A stretch of DNA of 64,000 nt, taken from contig NZ_GL622200.1 of NCBI RefSeq assembly GCF_000185305.1, positions 699,252 through 763,251 on the forward strand, written 5' to 3'. Below are positions 1 to 8,803 of this stretch, one piece after another (positions within the stretch are counted from its first letter, which is position 1; every line of letters begins with the position of its first letter). Source of the DNA: Aggregatibacter segnis ATCC 33393 (GTDB taxonomy: Bacteria > Pseudomonadota > Gammaproteobacteria > Enterobacterales > Pasteurellaceae). Both the position numbers and the translations under genes were made by a program. The notes beneath the pieces are model-generated. The model made no database searches and was not told the DNA's origin. It worked only from the letters and a program-made list of their open reading frames with translations.

Positions 1-205
1 GGAAACGATCAGCGGTAACAATCCAAGAATCTTTAAAGGCATTACAGATAACTTTAGCAATGAGGCTTTTGCCCGAACCGGATTCACCGACTAAGCCGCA
101 AATTTCCCCTTCATCAATTGTAAAACTGACATTATCGACAATACGAATTAACCCATTTGGAGTTTGGATATCAATGCGAAGATTGCGAATATCTAAGAGT
201 GCCAT
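1..205 (-). CDS. sapD: SapD, peptide ABC transporter ATP-binding protein (5' part only)
   Basis: The N-terminal 68 codons of an ABC-transporter ATPase run off the left edge of the window. The protein begins [18 protein letters not shown] and shows the Walker A motif GESGSGKS near residue 45. In the Sap system SapD and SapF energise uptake of cationic peptides through the SapBC channel at the inner membrane. The start lies 7 bases past the sapC stop codon on the same strand, so it is the fourth gene of a sapABCD operon. The missing 3' part cannot be judged. Confidence 0.9.
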   Translation of the reverse strand, partial: MALLDIRNLRIDIQTPNGLIRIVDNVSFTIDEGEICGLVGESGSGKSLIAKVICNAFKDSWIVTADRF

Positions 206-211
206 AGTTAT

Positions 212-1099
212 CTACTCATAATATTTGGTAATTGCTCGGCATAGCCCATTGGTAAACACCAAGCCAATTAATACGCTGATGATAATTGCAAGTCCCGGCA
301 GAATAACCGTCCAAGGGGCTAAATAAATTAATTCTAAGGAGTCTTTTATCATCGCCCCCCATTCCGGTGCAGGGCGTTGCGCGCCGAGAGAAATAAAACT
401 GAGGGCACTAATATCCAAAATGGCAATTGTAAATGCGCGGGAAATTTCTTGAATATATTGTGGCGCAATGTTGGGTAAGATGGTTTCTTTCAGTAATACG
501 CTGTTAGAGATGCCGTCTAAGCGTAACATCAGTACATATTCTTTTTTGAGTTCAGCTTGAATACTACGATAAATTTCATGTACGAAATAAGGCAGTAATG
601 CCAAGGTGATTGCCAACATGGCGTTAATTAAACTTGGTTCCATTAAGGTAGCGATAATGATTGCCACGAGTAACACCGGAATGGTGAGGAACGCATCTAA
701 AAAATGCCCCAGTACACGAGATTTAATGCCTTGCGACATGCCTGCCCAAATGCCAAGCCCACCGCCAATAAGGGCGGTCAGAATAACCACAATAATCGCC
801 GTGCCAACGGTGTAGGTGGTGCCGATAATAATACGACTGAGCACATCCCGACCAATATCATCGGTTCCTAAAAAATAGGCGATCTGGCCGTTATTGGCCC
901 AAGAAGGCGGCATAAGTTCTTGTCCGATAAATTGCATTTCAGCAGAGTAGGGGGCAATGAATGGACTAAAAAGTGCGGTCAAAATCAGCACTAAAAGAGC
1001 ATAGAAACTGAAAAGCGCAATGCGATCTTCTCGGAAGAGTGCCCAAATATGCTTTAATGTGTCGCTTTCGCGAAAATCTTCAGGTTCTCTATCTTGCAT
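212..1099 (-). CDS. sapC: SapC, peptide ABC transporter permease
   Basis: A 295-residue inner-membrane permease of the DppC/OppC type. An N-terminal cytoplasmic stretch is followed by a first membrane helix at about residues 28-50, a periplasmic loop with the family-typical GTDDIGRDVLSR (about 78-89), and further helices through the binding-protein-dependent transport domain. It pairs with SapB to form the channel for peptides delivered by SapA; in Haemophilus the Sap system is linked to antimicrobial-peptide resistance and haem uptake. Its start overlaps the end of sapB by 11 bases, implying translational coupling. Length is normal for the family. Confidence 0.93.
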   Translation of the reverse strand: MQDREPEDFRESDTLKHIWALFREDRIALFSFYALLVLILTALFSPFIAPYSAEMQFIGQELMPPSWANNGQIAYFLGTDDIGRDVLSRIIIGTTYTVGTAIIVVILTALIGGGLGIWAGMSQGIKSRVLGHFLDAFLTIPVLLVAIIIATLMEPSLINAMLAITLALLPYFVHEIYRSIQAELKKEYVLMLRLDGISNSVLLKETILPNIAPQYIQEISRAFTIAILDISALSFISLGAQRPAPEWGAMIKDSLELIYLAPWTVILPGLAIIISVLIGLVFTNGLCRAITKYYE

Positions 1100-2054
1100 G
1101 CCAACCCTTCTTATTTAACGGATCCAAAATAAAGATTAAGCTTTCAGATGCCACTTTAATGATAATAATACAAAGCCCGATAGTAATGATGCCGGCTGAA
1201 ATACTGTTGTAGTCTTGCTGTGTGACGGCATCAATTAACCAACGTCCGATTCCCGGCCAACCTAAGGTATTTTCAACCAACATACATTGTGTAATCACCA
1301 ACGTAAATAAACGGGTGGTGTGAGGAATTAACAAAGGCAAGGTGTTGCGTAAAACGTATTTACGTAACACGCTAAATTTCGACCAACCTCGTGTAGAAGC
1401 AACTTTGACGTAGTTTTGCTGGAAGATAAATTCTGCTCGCTGTTGTACTAAACGTACGATTTCCATGGTGGGTAAAATGGTTAAAACTAAGGTTGGTAAT
1501 GCCAAGTGTTGTAAAACGTTTTGGATGATTTTAATCCGATAAGGCGCTTCAACAAACCAAACGTCAATAATTGGGAAACCGCTAATCGGCTTGATTTCAT
1601 AAAGTAAATTGTATTGCCCGATTGCAGAAATTTCCCATGCATTAATTGCAGAAAAATACAGTAAAATCGGCGCAATCCAAAATACCGGCAAGGAGAGGCC
1701 AACAGCAGATAAAGTGCGGATGGTTTTTCCGATAAAATTAGCAGGATAAATTGCACCGATGAGCCCAAGGGGAATACCGAACAATGTTGCCAGTAAAATC
1801 GCACAAAAACAGAGTTCTAATGTTGGTGGGAGCACGGTAAAAATAGTCGATTTAAGGGCTTCGCCACCGTTATAGCTGATGCCTAAGTCACCTTGGATAA
1901 GGCGCACCAAATAATGAAAATAGCCACTGTAAAAGTGCGGTGTCATTAATTCGGCATTAAGCGGATCTTGCATCAAAATCAGGTAACTGATTAATGTTAG
2001 GATAAGGAACGTTAAAACGAGAAAAACACATTGTCGAATCAGAGAATTAAACAT
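1089..2054 (-). CDS. sapB: SapB, peptide ABC transporter permease
   Basis: A 321-residue membrane permease of the DppB/OppB type, with an N-terminal helix (about residues 9-28), a periplasmic loop and five more predicted helices. The inner-membrane component domain includes a coupling region around VRLVQQRAEFIFQQNYVKVA. It forms the transmembrane channel with SapC for the SapA-delivered peptide. Its ATG overlaps the sapA stop codon by one base (TAATG) and its 3' end overlaps sapC, so the genes are read as one message. Nothing unusual was seen in length or motifs. Confidence 0.93.
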   Translation of the reverse strand: MFNSLIRQCVFLVLTFLILTLISYLILMQDPLNAELMTPHFYSGYFHYLVRLIQGDLGISYNGGEALKSTIFTVLPPTLELCFCAILLATLFGIPLGLIGAIYPANFIGKTIRTLSAVGLSLPVFWIAPILLYFSAINAWEISAIGQYNLLYEIKPISGFPIIDVWFVEAPYRIKIIQNVLQHLALPTLVLTILPTMEIVRLVQQRAEFIFQQNYVKVASTRGWSKFSVLRKYVLRNTLPLLIPHTTRLFTLVITQCMLVENTLGWPGIGRWLIDAVTQQDYNSISAGIITIGLCIIIIKVASESLIFILDPLNKKGWHAR

Positions 2055-3748
2055 TACTTGTGTCCTTTTCGTAGTGATAGCGTCGAGAAATTCAAAGTGC
2101 CGAAGGGGCTCATCTCAATATTTTGTACGCGCCCATTGGCGACCAAAACTCGTTTGACGTTTGCAATAGGGATGATCGGCAATTCCGATAAAATTAATTC
2201 CTGTGCTTGGTTGTAAGCTTCGGAACGAATCTGTTGATTGGAACTATCTAATGCACTATCCATGATGTGATCGAATTTTTCGTTGCACCAGTTGGATAAA
2301 TTGGTAATTTCGTTTGAGGTGCTACAACTTAAAATCGGGCGCATAAAACTGTCGGGATCTAAATTTCCCCCGAGCCAACCGGTTAAAATCATGTCGTAGT
2401 CTTCAGATTTATTATGTAATTGCTCAATTAAAAATGTTCGTGTAACCGGACGAATTTTCACTTCTACGCCGGCATTCGCAAGATCTGATTTAATTAATTC
2501 TGCCATTTTAAGCGGAGCCGGGTTATATACCTGTTCTTCATTAATCACCCACATCGTCAAGCTTAATTTTTTATCTTGTAACACTTGTTTGGCTTTCAAT
2601 GGCATAAAGTCATACTCAAAATCCGGCGTATTCACGCTTGAAGCCCACGAAATATTCGGAATAATATTATTCGCCACTGTCGCTGTGTTGTGATAAATCG
2701 TTTTAATGATTCTTTTTCGATTAATGGCTTGTGAGATTGCGTGTCGCAATGCTGGATCTTGAATTGCTGTTTTTTGGAAATTAAACGCCAAATACGACAA
2801 ATTCATCCCTTCAACACTTTTCATATAATAGCGTGCGTCATTTTCCTTCAGTAACCCTAACTGACTGACTTCCGGATAGGAGGCAATTTGGCATTCACCG
2901 TTAAAGAATTTCACTAAGCGCCCAGTGCGATCTGCGGATAAATCAATCAGAATGTCATGAATTTTAGCTTCTTTTTTCCAATAGTCTTCGTTTTTTTCTA
3001 AACGCACATATTGATTGCGGAAATAGTTTTTGACTTTATACGGGCCGGTGCCGACAGGCAAGGTATCCAGTTGCACTAAATTATCATCGGCATTGAGCTG
3101 TACGGCATATTCTTGCGAGAAAATAATGGCGTATTGACTTGCTAAGTGAGACAAAATAGAAGCATCAGGTTTGAATAAGGTAATCTCTACCGTATGCGGA
3201 TTGATGGCTTTCACCGATTCAATTTTTTGGTTTAGCTTAATGCTTTCAAAATAAGGAAAGCGCACCTTTTTCGCCTGTTCATGGAAAATACGATATTGCG
3301 GATTTTTATAGCTGACGGAGGTTTGTTCTAACGTCGGTAAGTATGTCTCATAACCTAACACCCGATTGAGCGAAAACACGACATCATCCGCATTAAAATC
3401 ACGGGTCGGTTTAAACCAATCGGTCTGATGGAATTTAATCCCGCGACGTAAATGAATGGTAATCACTTTGCCATCTGGCGAAAGCGAGTAAGATTGTGCC
3501 AATACAGGGATTGGCTCGGCAGCCGTATTCGAAATTTCAAACAGTTTATTGTAAATCTGCTCTGTTACCACGTTCATACTGGTTCCCGCATCCGCCGTTT
3601 GCGGATTAAAGGAAAAGCCGGAGGCGTGTGTGCAATAAATTAATCCATTGTCCGTCAGTTCTTCGGGCACGCGCGGTGCCGCCATCGCAGAATTTACTGC
3701 AAAAGCAAACAAACAAACGGGCGCAATCAATTTTTTATACAACATCAT
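2054..3748 (-). CDS. sapA: SapA, periplasmic peptide/haem-binding protein
   Basis: A 564-residue solute-binding protein of family 5 (DppA/OppA class). Residues 1-23 form a signal peptide ending AMA before APRVPEEL. The mature part opens with a family-typical N-terminal strand, followed by motifs such as GTGPYKVKNYFRNQYVRLEKN (about 235-255). SapA binds cationic peptides, and in Haemophilus also haem, and passes them to SapBC. Two adjacent ATG codons open the frame and no strong ribosome site is visible, so the start is uncertain by one codon. It is the promoter-proximal gene of sapABCD. Confidence 0.93.
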   Translation of the reverse strand: MMLYKKLIAPVCLFAFAVNSAMAAPRVPEELTDNGLIYCTHASGFSFNPQTADAGTSMNVVTEQIYNKLFEISNTAAEPIPVLAQSYSLSPDGKVITIHLRRGIKFHQTDWFKPTRDFNADDVVFSLNRVLGYETYLPTLEQTSVSYKNPQYRIFHEQAKKVRFPYFESIKLNQKIESVKAINPHTVEITLFKPDASILSHLASQYAIIFSQEYAVQLNADDNLVQLDTLPVGTGPYKVKNYFRNQYVRLEKNEDYWKKEAKIHDILIDLSADRTGRLVKFFNGECQIASYPEVSQLGLLKENDARYYMKSVEGMNLSYLAFNFQKTAIQDPALRHAISQAINRKRIIKTIYHNTATVANNIIPNISWASSVNTPDFEYDFMPLKAKQVLQDKKLSLTMWVINEEQVYNPAPLKMAELIKSDLANAGVEVKIRPVTRTFLIEQLHNKSEDYDMILTGWLGGNLDPDSFMRPILSCSTSNEITNLSNWCNEKFDHIMDSALDSSNQQIRSEAYNQAQELILSELPIIPIANVKRVLVANGRVQNIEMSPFGTLNFSTLSLRKGHK

Positions 3749-4185
3749 AAACGGATCAACAGGCTAAAATGAATGCCAAATTGTAAGATATATTCCGTGG
3801 ATATTCTAGCGAATCTGCCGCTTCTGGATATTTGTCGCCCAAAATGACCGCACTTTTTTCAGTAACTTAAGCAAGTCGGTTGGTATTACGTGAGATGTGG
3901 GGGGGGATTTTTCGATGCATTTTTAGTATCTAGGCTAAAAAGTGGCTTGGCATAAATTGGCCTAATCAGATTACTGTCATGTTGATAAGACTGAATCGTG
4001 TCTGTTCAGCTTAACCTAATAGATGAAAGCAAATTGCAAGGCGTTTTTTGTATTTGTTTGAATAGTATTGAATATGTGAACAAATTCCAGTTGTTTTTGC
4101 CCCCAGTATACTGGGGGTTAGTTTCTTTACATAGAGACTAACAAAACATCTTGCTAAATAAAATTTTCTTAATACAGAGGATAAT
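3749..4185. other. Intergenic region between sapA and the small-ORF cassette
   Basis: 437 bases without a convincing gene. It holds an uptake signal at 3847-3855, a run of eight G at 3899-3906, an 18-bp perfect palindrome at 4100-4117 and a looser inverted repeat (GTTAGT at 4117-4122 with ACTAAC at 4137-4142). The sapA promoter should be in the left part, but no convincing -10/-35 pair was identified. The right part is low in G+C and leads into the 61-residue ORF. Confidence 0.6.
4100..4117. repeat. 18-bp perfect palindrome CCCCCAGTATACTGGGGG
   Basis: Five C, AGTATACT, five G: each half is the exact reverse complement of the other, with no loop. It ends 68 bases before the ATG of the small ORF at 4186. 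Only two T follow, so it is not a typical intrinsic terminator. An operator for a dimeric regulator is the simplest reading; a recombination or insertion target is an alternative. Confidence 0.6.
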
Positions 4186-4371
4186 ATGCTAATCCCGATT
4201 TTTGTTAATGGTCAAAGAAGATACCAAGATAACCGAGGTAATCAATACAAGTACGATCTTTCTCAACCAATGGATCAAATAAGTTATTCAACTGATATTG
4301 ATGCGCAAATGCGAGATCAGACATCAACTAATCCAACTCGTAATCCAAATGGCGGTGGAATTTATGAATAA
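4186..4371 (+). CDS. Small hydrophilic protein of unknown function (61 aa)
   Basis: Not recognised. The 61-residue protein begins MLIPIFVNGQRRYQDNRGNQ, has no membrane segment or signal peptide, is rich in N, Q, D and Y, and ends in a low-complexity tail (RNPNGGGIYE). The ATG has a good ribosome site, AGAGGA, 6 bases upstream (4176-4181), which supports real translation. Its last 8 bases overlap the ATG of the next gene, so the two are probably coupled. It lies in a low-G+C patch between sapA and ycjX. It could be a small secreted or effector-like product paired with the exported protein downstream, but no function can be assigned. Confidence 0.6.
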   Translation: MLIPIFVNGQRRYQDNRGNQYKYDLSQPMDQISYSTDIDAQMRDQTSTNPTRNPNGGGIYE

Positions 4372-4869
4372 ACGCTTAAAAACGGGTATATATATTATAG
4401 GACTATCTTTAATTTCAAGTGGCTCAGCCGTTTCAACACAGGTTGTTGCAAAAGAAAATAACTCAGATATTTCTCTGGTTGAAGTAAAAAACATTATTCA
4501 GATCAAGAAATTATCGATTTTATGATTAAAAGTGGATTTAAGTTTATCTCTGATGCTGACGATTCTTTAGTCTTTAAATTACGTGGTGAAAAAAATGCAG
4601 TAATTATTACGAGCGACGATATGGGTTTTGAATTTTTATCTTGGGTAATCTCTGAAAAAGGGTTTTCGTTGGAAAAATTAAATAAATTTAGTCTTGAGTC
4701 TCAACAAATGCCGAATCTTTTCGTAGATGAGAATAAAAAAGTTATTTTTATTAAATATAATCTGCCTTCGAGAGAGGGGTTTTCTAGCAATCAGATTGTT
4801 GATGCAGCTCTATATGTTACAGCTATGGGAGCCAAAATTAATAAAGCCAAAGATAGGTTAGAAAATTAA
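4364..4869 (+). pseudogene. Exported YbjN-like protein, split by a one-base frameshift
   Basis: Two frames together look like one gene. The first starts at 4364 (MNKRLKTGIYIIGLSLISSG, a signal peptide or membrane anchor) and ends at 4525. The second continues from 4522 to 4869 with 115 residues. Adding one A to the A6 run at 4486-4491 would join them through KKHYSDQEIIDFMIKSGFKF into a single 168-residue protein. The C-terminal two thirds resemble the YbjN fold by eye: a helix, strands around DSLVFKLRG and NAVIITSD, a helical SLEKLNKF segment, then LFVDENKKVIFIKYNL. Alternatives are a reversible slippage site, a real pair coupled by ATGA at 4522-4525, or a sequencing error. The YbjN assignment is tentative. 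Confidence 0.5.
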
Positions 4870-5229
4870 TTGTATAAAAATGTTAACCAATAGTAGATAG
4901 TGTTTCATCAAATTAGAGACATCTAAAATTGGAAAAGGGAATACATCGATTTATTCTTGTTGGTACTCTTTTAAAATAGTTCTTTCCTAGAACTTGGGAT
5001 TATAGTGATAGCCTTGTAACACAACAAATTTTTCATTTCTAAATACTACTGACTCAACACAGATCATGTATCAGCACTGTTTTTTGTCAGAATAAAACAT
5101 ATGCTTTTTCCACCGCACTTTTCTTCCATTATTTCCTTAATCCCAAGCAAATTAAGCGCCTCTTCATTTTTTCGGTATAATATCGCCCATTATCTAGTCA
5201 TATAGCCTTAATCATAAAGAACGAAAACT
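4870..5229. other. Intergenic region upstream of ycjX
   Basis: 360 bases with no gene seen. It contains one uptake signal (5112-5120) and a sigma-70-like promoter just before ycjX (listed separately). The left half is A+T-rich and shows no clear terminator for the small-ORF cassette. Confidence 0.55.
5152..5181 (+). promoter_or_regulatory. Putative sigma-70 promoter of ycjX
   Basis: A perfect -10 hexamer TATAAT lies at 5176-5181 with TTAAGC at 5152-5157 and an 18-base spacer. It would start transcription near 5188, about 42 bases before the ycjX ATG. The -35 element is only a partial match. Confidence 0.4.
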
Positions 5230-6636
5230 ATGCTAAATCACCTGCAAAAAGAATTAAATGAACTGGTTAATCGCGGTTTGGATCGTACGTTACGAATTGC
5301 CGTGACGGGGTTGAGTCGAAGTGGGAAGACTGCCTTTATTACGAGTTTAATTAATCAGTTGTTACATATTAATCACGTCGATAATAGCCATCTTCCTTTG
5401 TTTGATGCGGCACGCCGACATGGCATTATTGCGGCAAAGCGTATTCCGCAATTGGATTTGTCCGTTCCTCGTTTTGATTATGAAGGCAATCTTAACTCAT
5501 TGTCGCAACAACCACCGAAGTGGCCACAGTCCACCAAAGGCGTAAGTGAAACACGTCTGGCGATTCGTTATCAGCGCAGTGGCGGTTTATTGCGTCATGT
5601 GAAAGAAAAAGGGACGTTGTATCTGGATATTTTTGATTATCCGGGAGAGTGGCTGTTGGATTTGCCGTTGTTGGATTTGGATTTTCAGCAATGGTCGCTG
5701 GAGTTGCAACGACAGTTTAATACGACACATTTGAAATTGGCGCAAAGTTGGTTGGAAAAAACTCAAAACGTGAATTTAACTGCGCCGGCAGATGAGGATA
5801 TTTTGGCGCAACTTGCCAAGGATTACACCGATTATTTATGGCAATGCAAACAGCACGGATTGCATTTTATTCAGCCGGGGCGATTTGTGTTACCAGGTGA
5901 ATTAGACGGTGCGCCGGCTTTGCAATTCTTCCCTTTGTTGCATTTAACCGAATCACAATGGCAACAATTGAAGAATGAAGCGAAAGAAAACAGCTATTTT
6001 GCAGTGTTGCAAAAACGCTACGATTATTACCGTCGGCACATTGTGAAAGATTTTTATCAACAGTATTTTTCCACCTTTGATCGGCAAGTAATTTTGGCAG
6101 ATTGCTTAACGCCGTTGAATCACAGCCGCGAAGCGTTTGAGGACATGCAATTAGCGTTACATCAACTGTTTCGTAATTTTCATTACGGCAAACGTAATTT
6201 CTTGAACCGTCTTTTTTCGCCGAAAATCGATAAATTGATGTTTATTGCCACAAAAGCAGATCATATCACCACCGAACAGTTGCCGAATTTGGTCAGCCTC
6301 ATGCGCCAGTTAGTCCAGGAAGGCGGGCGTTACGTGGAGTTTGCCGATATTACTACCGATTACACCGCCATTGCGTCTATTCGGGCAACGCAACAGATGG
6401 TGGTAAATCAACATGGTCGTCAATTTAAAGCGATTCAAGGCGTGCGGAGTAGCGATTTGCAAAAAGTCACGCTTTATCCCGGCAGTGTGCCGAGTAAATT
6501 GCCGAGTGCTGATTTTTGGCAACATCAAAAATTTGAATTTGATCAGTTTGAACCGCGCCGTTTAGAACAAGGCGAAAACATACCGCACTTACGAATGGAT
6601 GCCGTATTACAATTTTTACTGGGCGATAAGTTATAA
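5230..6636 (+). CDS. ycjX: YcjX family P-loop protein (DUF463)
   Basis: A 468-residue protein with a P-loop GLSRSGKT at residues 27-34 and the family motif LDIFDYPGEWLLDLP near residues 136-150, where a nucleotide-sensing aspartate would lie. YcjX belongs to a conserved nucleotide-binding stress-protein family associated in enterobacteria with the phage-shock regulon; its biochemical role is not settled. The neighbour ycjF starts 15 bases downstream on the same strand, the usual pairing. Length fits the family and no break was seen. Confidence 0.9.
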   Translation: MLNHLQKELNELVNRGLDRTLRIAVTGLSRSGKTAFITSLINQLLHINHVDNSHLPLFDAARRHGIIAAKRIPQLDLSVPRFDYEGNLNSLSQQPPKWPQSTKGVSETRLAIRYQRSGGLLRHVKEKGTLYLDIFDYPGEWLLDLPLLDLDFQQWSLELQRQFNTTHLKLAQSWLEKTQNVNLTAPADEDILAQLAKDYTDYLWQCKQHGLHFIQPGRFVLPGELDGAPALQFFPLLHLTESQWQQLKNEAKENSYFAVLQKRYDYYRRHIVKDFYQQYFSTFDRQVILADCLTPLNHSREAFEDMQLALHQLFRNFHYGKRNFLNRLFSPKIDKLMFIATKADHITTEQLPNLVSLMRQLVQEGGRYVEFADITTDYTAIASIRATQQMVVNQHGRQFKAIQGVRSSDLQKVTLYPGSVPSKLPSADFWQHQKFEFDQFEPRRLEQGENIPHLRMDAVLQFLLGDKL

Positions 6637-6650
6637 CAGGAGCAAGCAGA

Positions 6651-7730
6651 ATGGAAAAAACGATTTTTAGTCAACAGGAGCAGGTTGAACAACAGGATGC
6701 TTTCATCGCCAAGCAGGAATTTCATGAAGAACAGGCTGTGCCGGATACGGATGCAGACAATGTGCCGTTGGAAGGTGAATTGTTAGAAGTGCAATTTGAA
6801 CAAAGTGTTCAACCGCCACCGCGTTGGTGGAAACGTGCCCTGATTGGCGCCGCACTTTTATTTCTTACGGCGACAGTGGCGCAGTCCGTGCAATGGCTGG
6901 TGGATACTTGGCAGCAAAATCAATGGATCTATTTTGCCTTTTCCTTGGTGTTATGTTTAGCGGTGTTACTTGGTATTTCTGCCATCATCGGAGAATGGCG
7001 ACGTTTGGTGTACTTGCGTAAGCGGGGTGAAATGCAGCATCAAAGCCGTGAATGGCTAAAAAGTGCGGTCGTTTCTCACGGTGAATTTCCAGTAGAAAGC
7101 CATCAACAAGCGATCGCATTGTGTGAGCAAATGGGCAAATTAATGAAGCTTGATCCACAACAAAGCGATTTGGCGAAGTGGCGTCAGCAAATGAACGAAT
7201 CTTATTCCGTGCCGGAAGTATTGCATTTGTTCAGCCAAAATGTATTGCTCCCTTTTGATAAACAGGCCAAAAAACTGATTAACAAAGCAACGACGGAATC
7301 GGCCGCATTAGTGGCAATTAGCCCGCTGGCGTTGGCAGATATGTTTTTTATTGCTTGGCGCAACATCCGTTTGGTCAACCAAATTGCACGGCTTTATGGC
7401 ATTGAATTGGGCTATGTCAGCCGCCTTCGTTTGTTGCGCATGGTGTTGGTGAATATGGCCTTTGCCGGAGCGACAGAATTGATTCAAGATCTTGGCGTGA
7501 ATTGGCTCTCGCAAGATCTTACAGCTAAACTTTCCGCCCGTGCCGCACAGGGAATTGGTGTTGGTTTACTGACAGCGCGATTGGGTATTAAAGCCATGGA
7601 ATTTTGTCGTCCGTTGGCATTTGAGGCGAATGAAAAACCGCGTTTATCTCATATTCATAAAGAATTATTGAGTCATCTCGGCGCGAGTATTTTTGAGAAC
7701 TTGAAAGTGAAGCAAAAAGATAAAGTGTAA
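6651..7730 (+). CDS. ycjF: YcjF, UPF0283 membrane protein
   Basis: A 359-residue inner-membrane protein. An acidic N-terminal region (residues 1-60) is followed by two membrane helices at about 65-85 and 92-115 (ALIGAALLFLTATVAQ; WIYFAFSLVLCLAVLLGISA). A conserved C-terminal DUF697-like region contains ISPLALADMFFIAWRNIRLV around residue 225. It is usually co-transcribed with ycjX, as here, where a ribosome site AGGAGC precedes the ATG. The exact function is unknown. Confidence 0.88.
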   Translation: MEKTIFSQQEQVEQQDAFIAKQEFHEEQAVPDTDADNVPLEGELLEVQFEQSVQPPPRWWKRALIGAALLFLTATVAQSVQWLVDTWQQNQWIYFAFSLVLCLAVLLGISAIIGEWRRLVYLRKRGEMQHQSREWLKSAVVSHGEFPVESHQQAIALCEQMGKLMKLDPQQSDLAKWRQQMNESYSVPEVLHLFSQNVLLPFDKQAKKLINKATTESAALVAISPLALADMFFIAWRNIRLVNQIARLYGIELGYVSRLRLLRMVLVNMAFAGATELIQDLGVNWLSQDLTAKLSARAAQGIGVGLLTARLGIKAMEFCRPLAFEANEKPRLSHIHKELLSHLGASIFENLKVKQKDKV

Positions 7731-7744
7731 ACTGTAAATAAAAC

Positions 7745-7770
7745 TTGCCAAAGTGGTTGGCGATTTTTTG
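7745..7770 (+). terminator. Intrinsic terminator after ycjF
   Basis: A 7-bp stem (TTGCCAA paired with TTGGCGA, one G-T pair), a 5-base loop AGTGG and then TTTTTT. It lies 15 bases after the ycjF stop codon and separates the ycjXF unit from tyrR. Confidence 0.55.
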
Positions 7771-7832
7771 TTGTAACGGTATCATGACAACCGTTTTCTA
7801 TTGAATGTGCTTTTTACTTCTCGAGGCTTTTT

Positions 7833-8792
7833 ATGGCAACGTCCCCAAATATTGATGCTTTTTCTCATATCGTGACGCGAAATCCGCAAATGCAGGACAT
7901 TATCGCCAAAGCGAAAAAATTTGCCTTATTGGATGCGCCATTATTGATTCAAGGGGAAACCGGCACAGGAAAAGATGTGATTGCCAAAGCTTGCCATGAT
8001 TTTAGTGTGCGTCGGAACAAGGAATTTCTTGCGGTGAATTGCGCCGGTATTCCGGGAGAAGATGCGGAAACGGAAATGTTCGGGCGACGCAATAAAGATG
8101 GCGAATTTATTGGTTTTTTTGAATATGCGGATGGCGGCACGGTGTTGTTGGACGGGGTAGAGGAGTTGCCCTTAACCTTACAGGCAAAGCTGCTCCGTTT
8201 TTTAAGTGATGGCACTTTTCGTCGTGTGGGTGAGGAAGAGGAACATTACGCCAATGTTCGCGTGATTTGCACCACACAACAGCCACTACAACATTATGTA
8301 GAACAAGGCAAAATGCGCAGTGATTTATTTCATCGATTAAATGTGCTGACGTTAAACTTGCCTCGGTTGCGAGATCGCGTGGAAGATATTGAACTACTAG
8401 CTCGTCAATTTATTCGTGAAATCAGTGAAAGACTCGCCATTTCCGCACCGCACTTTGATGCTGAATTTTTACATTATCTTCAACAATATCCTTGGTTCGG
8501 TAATATTCGTGAACTCTATAATGCCTTGTACCGCGCAGTTTCTTTAACGAAAGACAATCAGTTGCGCATTGAGGATCTAGGCTTGGAAACATCAGTCTCT
8601 GTATCGCAAGAGGTGGAGGGCTTGATGATGGAGGGTGCAACCTTAGAGGAAATGGTGGGACGATTTGAAGCGGCAGTGCTGACCAAATTTTATGCCCAAT
8701 ACCCTAGCTCCCGAAAACTTGCCGCGCGTTTAGGGGTTTCCCACACGGCAATCGCCAATAAATTACGCCAATACGGGATTGGCAAATCCTAG
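7833..8792 (+). CDS. tyrR: TyrR, aromatic amino acid regulator (short form without N-terminal domain)
   Basis: A 319-residue regulator with an AAA+ domain: Walker A GETGTGKD at residues 41-48, Walker B GGTVLLDGVEEL near 105-116, and an arginine finger region RLRDRVEDIELLA. A C-terminal helix-turn-helix follows (SRKLAARLGVSHTAIANKL, about 293-311). The sigma-54-contacting GAFTGA motif is absent, as expected for TyrR. Enterobacterial TyrR is about 510 residues with ACT and PAS domains at the N-terminus; these are missing here, as known for Haemophilus influenzae TyrR. It should bind ATP and tyrosine and repress aromatic biosynthesis and transport genes. Confidence 0.87.
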   Translation: MATSPNIDAFSHIVTRNPQMQDIIAKAKKFALLDAPLLIQGETGTGKDVIAKACHDFSVRRNKEFLAVNCAGIPGEDAETEMFGRRNKDGEFIGFFEYADGGTVLLDGVEELPLTLQAKLLRFLSDGTFRRVGEEEEHYANVRVICTTQQPLQHYVEQGKMRSDLFHRLNVLTLNLPRLRDRVEDIELLARQFIREISERLAISAPHFDAEFLHYLQQYPWFGNIRELYNALYRAVSLTKDNQLRIEDLGLETSVSVSQEVEGLMMEGATLEEMVGRFEAAVLTKFYAQYPSSRKLAARLGVSHTAIANKLRQYGIGKS

Positions 8793-8803
8793 TCTTCTTC
8801 CGG

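Noticed and set aside
3899-3906. Run of eight G as a phase-variable tract
   Set aside because: It is not inside or close to a coding start; no gene would change with its length.
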